Of a stretch of 64,000 nt of DNA, positions 60,170 to 64,000 are shown one piece after another; position 1 is the first letter of the stretch, and every line of letters begins with the position of its first letter. The position numbers and the translations under genes are program-made. Under the pieces are notes generated by a model. It searched no databases. It was given only the letters and a program-made list of their open reading frames with translations, and had not been told where the DNA came from. The stretch spans positions 2,790,001-2,854,000 of the forward strand of contig JAXDDX010000015.1 in NCBI GenBank assembly GCA_034670405.1, in the 5' to 3' direction. This DNA comes from Hoplostethus atlanticus. Lineage: Eukaryota; Chordata; Actinopteri; Trachichthyiformes; Trachichthyidae.

Positions 60170-63100
60170 AGTATGACATCTATTGTGTTTAGTTTGTAAT
60201 TACTGCATTCAAGTGTTCATTGTGATATGCATTTGAAATACAATAGAATGTAATACAATGTAACATAACATCTCCATCCATCCATGCTAAGAAAGCATAA
60301 GTTCACAAGTCTGCAAGTGAAGAGTAAATTGTCCATCCCTGAAAAGTTTTGAGGCATTGTTCACAACTGTTACATAAGTTTGAGAGAATGTGGATGAAAA
60401 ACCTGGAAGTCAGAGCTTTTTGATGGTTCGTCTCCGGAGACACGAGGCAAATTGGAGCGAATTAGAGGTGTTTCACTCTCCCTCTCGGGATGTGCCAAGG
60501 GATGCAACTCTCGTTATCTGTTTCTGCCACAGCCACTTAAAAACAACTGATTAACTTCCCCCGCTGATTGTGACAGTCGAGCTAAAAAAGTAAAAACTGT
60601 CCTATTAACGGCGATATTACCTTCACCTTTTCACCTACACGCTGGGAACCTGTGCTACTTTGAGAACGACTTCATTTTTCTCCGAGCAATCTATCTCTGG
60701 CTGCCTGGGAGGAGAGGGACGGTCTGACACACCGCCTCGCCGGAGATAACTAAGTCAGCTTTAAAAGCTCCTCTTCAGTCGTGTCAACGTTCTCCCAGCC
60801 AGTCCCTTCCCTAACAATTCTCATCCTCCCTTTCTTCCACCGGTTACCAAACAACACACTGAAAACAAATCGCCCAGTGGGAAAATACCCCCCCCCCCCC
60901 CTCCCCTGTTAGCACTTGCACTGAGTGATTTGTTTGTTTCAACTCAAAAGGTTATTGCTCAGCACAAGTTGGGCGGTAAAACGTGTTGCCGCTCAGGCTA
61001 CCTTAATCTGCCTTTTCTTCCTGGAGTCTTAATTAATGTAGGCAGCGGAGGAGTGCCAACGCTGCCCTGTCTGGAGGGTCCATCACATCAAGTGATGCTG
61101 AACCCTTGTCAGTATTAAGGGTGCGAGACAATGTCACTCTATTGGAAAGAGGTGAAGGCCCGGCTAATGAGAAAGTTGGATGGTGAAAAATCTGAATAGC
61201 TGAGCTCTCTTCATTATAAGCCCTGCTGTCCATTTTATATTCACACTGGCTCCTTCAAACCTATTTGCCATGTGAAGGAGAAAATGAGTGTGCATGCCAG
61301 ACATTGTAAAATCATTCAAAATATCTAGTATTTGGTTGCACGTGCGGTGGTAGCAAATGTCTGCTGCAGAGCCCGGGAAAAGCCACGCTTGCTTGCCATG
61401 CTAGCAGATCCTATAGACACTCTATAGACAGGCACAGTACGTGTGCTTGTCTGTAGCCTCTGTGTGTCTCAAAGGAAGAGCTGTAGTCTGGGAGGAGAAT
61501 TGGGTGTGAATGGGATTGCCGTTGGGAAAAGACAGCGCTAACAACAGGGCCAGAATTCCGCCCACAGCGGTTAGACATGGACAGAGGATGTGTTGGCACC
61601 ATGTGGAAATAAAATTAGCCTCAGTTAAACACCCTTCAAACTGTGAAACATGTGTAAGCAAATGCAAAGAACTGAGGTGAATGGGCTTTAAGCCAGGAGG
61701 GAAGGGGTGGCCTTCTTGCTTTAATGTTACATATACCTCTCACAGCGCAAAGCATCCAATGTCAACATCAGCTCGATCATATTACAAGTTGGGAAATGTT
61801 GGGTATACGCTGCTCTGTGGGAGGGCCAAATGATAGACGGGAGTTGCTGACTTCTTATGGCCCCTGGCCCATTGCTGCTACACTCAACATGAAAGCCATT
61901 TTCACTTGGACACAAGTATTCAGGGGACAATGTCGGCAGTCTATATCTATTTCTCCATGCCTCTGTCAATGGGAGGATTGTGAAGCTGGGTCTGTTCCCT
62001 GTGGACAGCTGGGAGCAGAATCTCCACTGAAGTTTCCCTGGTAACAAAGCTGTTGAGCCTTGAGCTCTTACAGTACATTCCCATTTACACTTTGTAAGGT
62101 GAAGGTACGGGATTTGGCTTGACAGTGGGGAGTCACTGGGGGCCCGGGCTGCGTGAAGCAATTTTGACAGATCAGCAGTTGAGCCATGAAGGGGAGGCCT
62201 GCCTGGGTTGAGCGGCACCACATCAGAAAAAGAAAAGAAAAAAAACGTTTTCTTGTTAGAGAAAGTTGGCTTTCCTTGAACTAATTACAAGCATTTCTGA
62301 GCTCACATTTTGACTGTGATGAGGTTTGTCTACCTCCACTGACGCTATTCCATAATGGAAGTCCTTCCAAATGAGACCTGATACAAATGTCACAACACAC
62401 AGTGTAACAACCCCAAAGCTTTTTCAAGAAGAACTAAGCTTAAAAAGGGGAAATGTGTTTTTGTGCTGCCTCGTAGCACAGATTGATCATAATACATCTG
62501 TAGGTGATTGATAGGGTTGTTGAAAGGGATCTGTACCAGCGGGATAATCTCTGCCAGTGTTTTCTACCGGTAGCCGATAGAGGTCACAGATTACTTAATA
62601 CCCCATTAACTGCCTCCCTCTTATCGATTTCTTGACTCGGACAAAACAAATGCAGCAGAGAGCAATAAAGACGCAGATATGCATTCCTGTTAGGAAAAAA
62701 AAAAAAGAAAAGAAAGAAAGAAAAGAAAAACATCAGAGCTGCACTGTTTCTTGACCCTTCATTGGTCAGGAGGCAATGCCCCTGCTTCAGAGGTTCACCA
62801 TGTTTTGTTTGCTAATCAAGGTGTTAAGGAATGAGCAAGCACACAGGTGAAAATAGTGTGAGGAAAGAAAGTGAGGAAGGCAGTGAAAATGGAGGAGTCG
62901 GGTGTTATTGGACTATGTATTAGGTATCTAAATTTCCATTTAGAGTCCAGTGATTTTACAATAAATAGATTTTACAAGGCCAGAAGATTTTTTTATTTTA
63001 ATCAGGCTTGTATAGTCGGCTTGAAACTACAAGCATCAGGCAGATCTGAAAGGTCTACATTAAAGGAGCAAACTAGTACAAGAACAGAGTAGGTAAAAGA

Positions 63101-63533
63101 TTGGTTAATGGTCTGGCAACATGGAATTCATCCATGATGACTAGCCAGTCATTTTCTTGCTCAGAGGAATACCCTTTGTCAGGGTTACAGCATTGCACGC
63201 ATAAGGACTATATTCAATGGCCACATTCTCAATGCCATATTGTTGCCTATGCATGCAAACCTGTTGGCTTTTAATATTAACAGTAGCTGAATTATTATCA
63301 TTGCTTTTGTTCTTTGTGATTCATGCACCCTGGAGGAATTTCATGGTTTCAACTGATTTTTCTTTTTGTCCTAAGAGGCAAGAATAGCCATGAAATATTA
63401 CTACACTAAAAATTAAGCATCATTAATGGCATGGGAAGAGAGCAAACAAATATATATATATATATATAACCAAGCAGGACCCAGCAATTTAGTGTTCAAA
63501 TTGGTGCTCAATATCCCTCACCCAGAATGCTTT

Positions 63534-63534
<1 letters not shown>
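60170..63534. other. Non-coding stretch, few repeats
   Basis: A C14 run lies at 60888-60901, an A/GAAA-rich patch at 62695-62729 and a (TA)9 tract at 63451-63468. The 164-codon minus-strand frame at 61727-62221 and the opposing 106-codon frame have no recognisable domain and are probably chance. Confidence 0.45.

Positions 63535-63581
<47 letters not shown>
63535..63581. repeat. (CA)n microsatellite
   Basis: Pure CA run of about 46 bp. Confidence 0.96.
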
Positions 63582-64000
63582 AACACAGCATGACCTGGAT
63601 GGAGAAAAGAGCGGAGCTGTGAATCTAGGTCAGGGATTTGACTCGTTTTGAATGAGGTTCAAGTCCTTCAGCATTGCTGCTTGGCTGTGGTGATGCGTGT
63701 TGTGTGGGAAGAAGTATGACATCTTAATTCCCTGAGATATCCAAACACAGATCTTAAAGTCAGTCAGTTTATCCTGGGTGGAAATTGACCACTGTATAAC
63801 CACAGTGGATTCTTTCTTTTTTTTGGGGGGGTTTTGTTTTTGTTTGTTTTCAAGTCAGCGTTTGGTGTAAATTCCACCGTACATTCTTGTTGGCAACACT
63901 TGTGTTGGGAGCACTTGGAGACAGATGGTAGGTGCTCCAAATTCTGTTTGAACTTTATCTAAGGTGAACTGTTTCAGGAAAGCCAAAAAACAAGGGATGG
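63582..64000. other. Non-coding end of window
   Basis: A T-rich/G7 patch lies at 63812-63850. No gene seen. Confidence 0.45.

Noticed and set aside
61727..62221. 164-codon minus-strand frame
   Set aside because: No domain, no low-complexity explanation either, but an opposing 106-codon frame overlaps it and no splice or conservation evidence is available; likely chance.

Overview
The window reads as teleost fish DNA, probably a percomorph, taken from an intergenic region or a long intron. It contains no gene that I can defend as an intact host gene. The evidence for a fish is the combination of very dense (CA)n/(GT)n microsatellites, tRNA-derived SINEs, Rex/L2/CR1-type LINEs, Tc1-like remnants and many short hAT-type and TTAA-type DNA transposon derivatives. 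Apart from one reverse-transcriptase frame, the open frames are short, microsatellite-driven or lie in transposon debris.

Layout. 1-18 kb: unique-looking sequence with most of the large microsatellites, a 210-bp hAT-like MITE (3104-3313) and scattered repeat fragments. 18.1-21.7 kb: a transposon nest. A hAT-like element (18085-20715, near-perfect 8-bp target duplication) is split by a 5'-truncated LINE whose 586-codon reverse-transcriptase frame is still open. A SINE tail, a tRNA-headed SINE, the 3' end of another LINE and a MITE fragment follow. 23.8-25.4 kb: an inverted array of ~20-bp units, a SINE with a perfect 17-bp target duplication and a possible solo LTR. 27.3-27.8 kb: a TTAA-flanked MITE carrying a nested SINE. 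30-35.8 kb: a long stretch without recognisable repeats. 37.2-38.6 kb: an internally deleted hAT element keeping a BED-finger exon. 39.0-42.2 kb: a putative ~3-kb TTAA element holding a broken two-exon gene with a P2X7-type ballast domain on the minus strand, an internally deleted Tc1-like element in its intron, and a second TTAA MITE abutting it. 43.5-44.2 kb: a fold-back element with ~95-bp inverted arms. 45.5-46.7 kb: a third hAT derivative with a perfect 8-bp duplication. 53.7-55.8 kb: two SINE copies and a strongly decayed LINE. 59.5-60.2 kb: a Tc1-like remnant. 60-64 kb: quiet sequence ending in another CA tract.

No cellular pathway or operon-like system is visible. The genes do not work together; the relations that can be read are insertion relations (what landed in what, and in which order). 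The most unusual item is the P2X7-ballast-domain gene remnant inside a TTAA-bounded element. Calls rest on reading terminal inverted repeats, target duplications and translated motifs by eye; no database search was possible.
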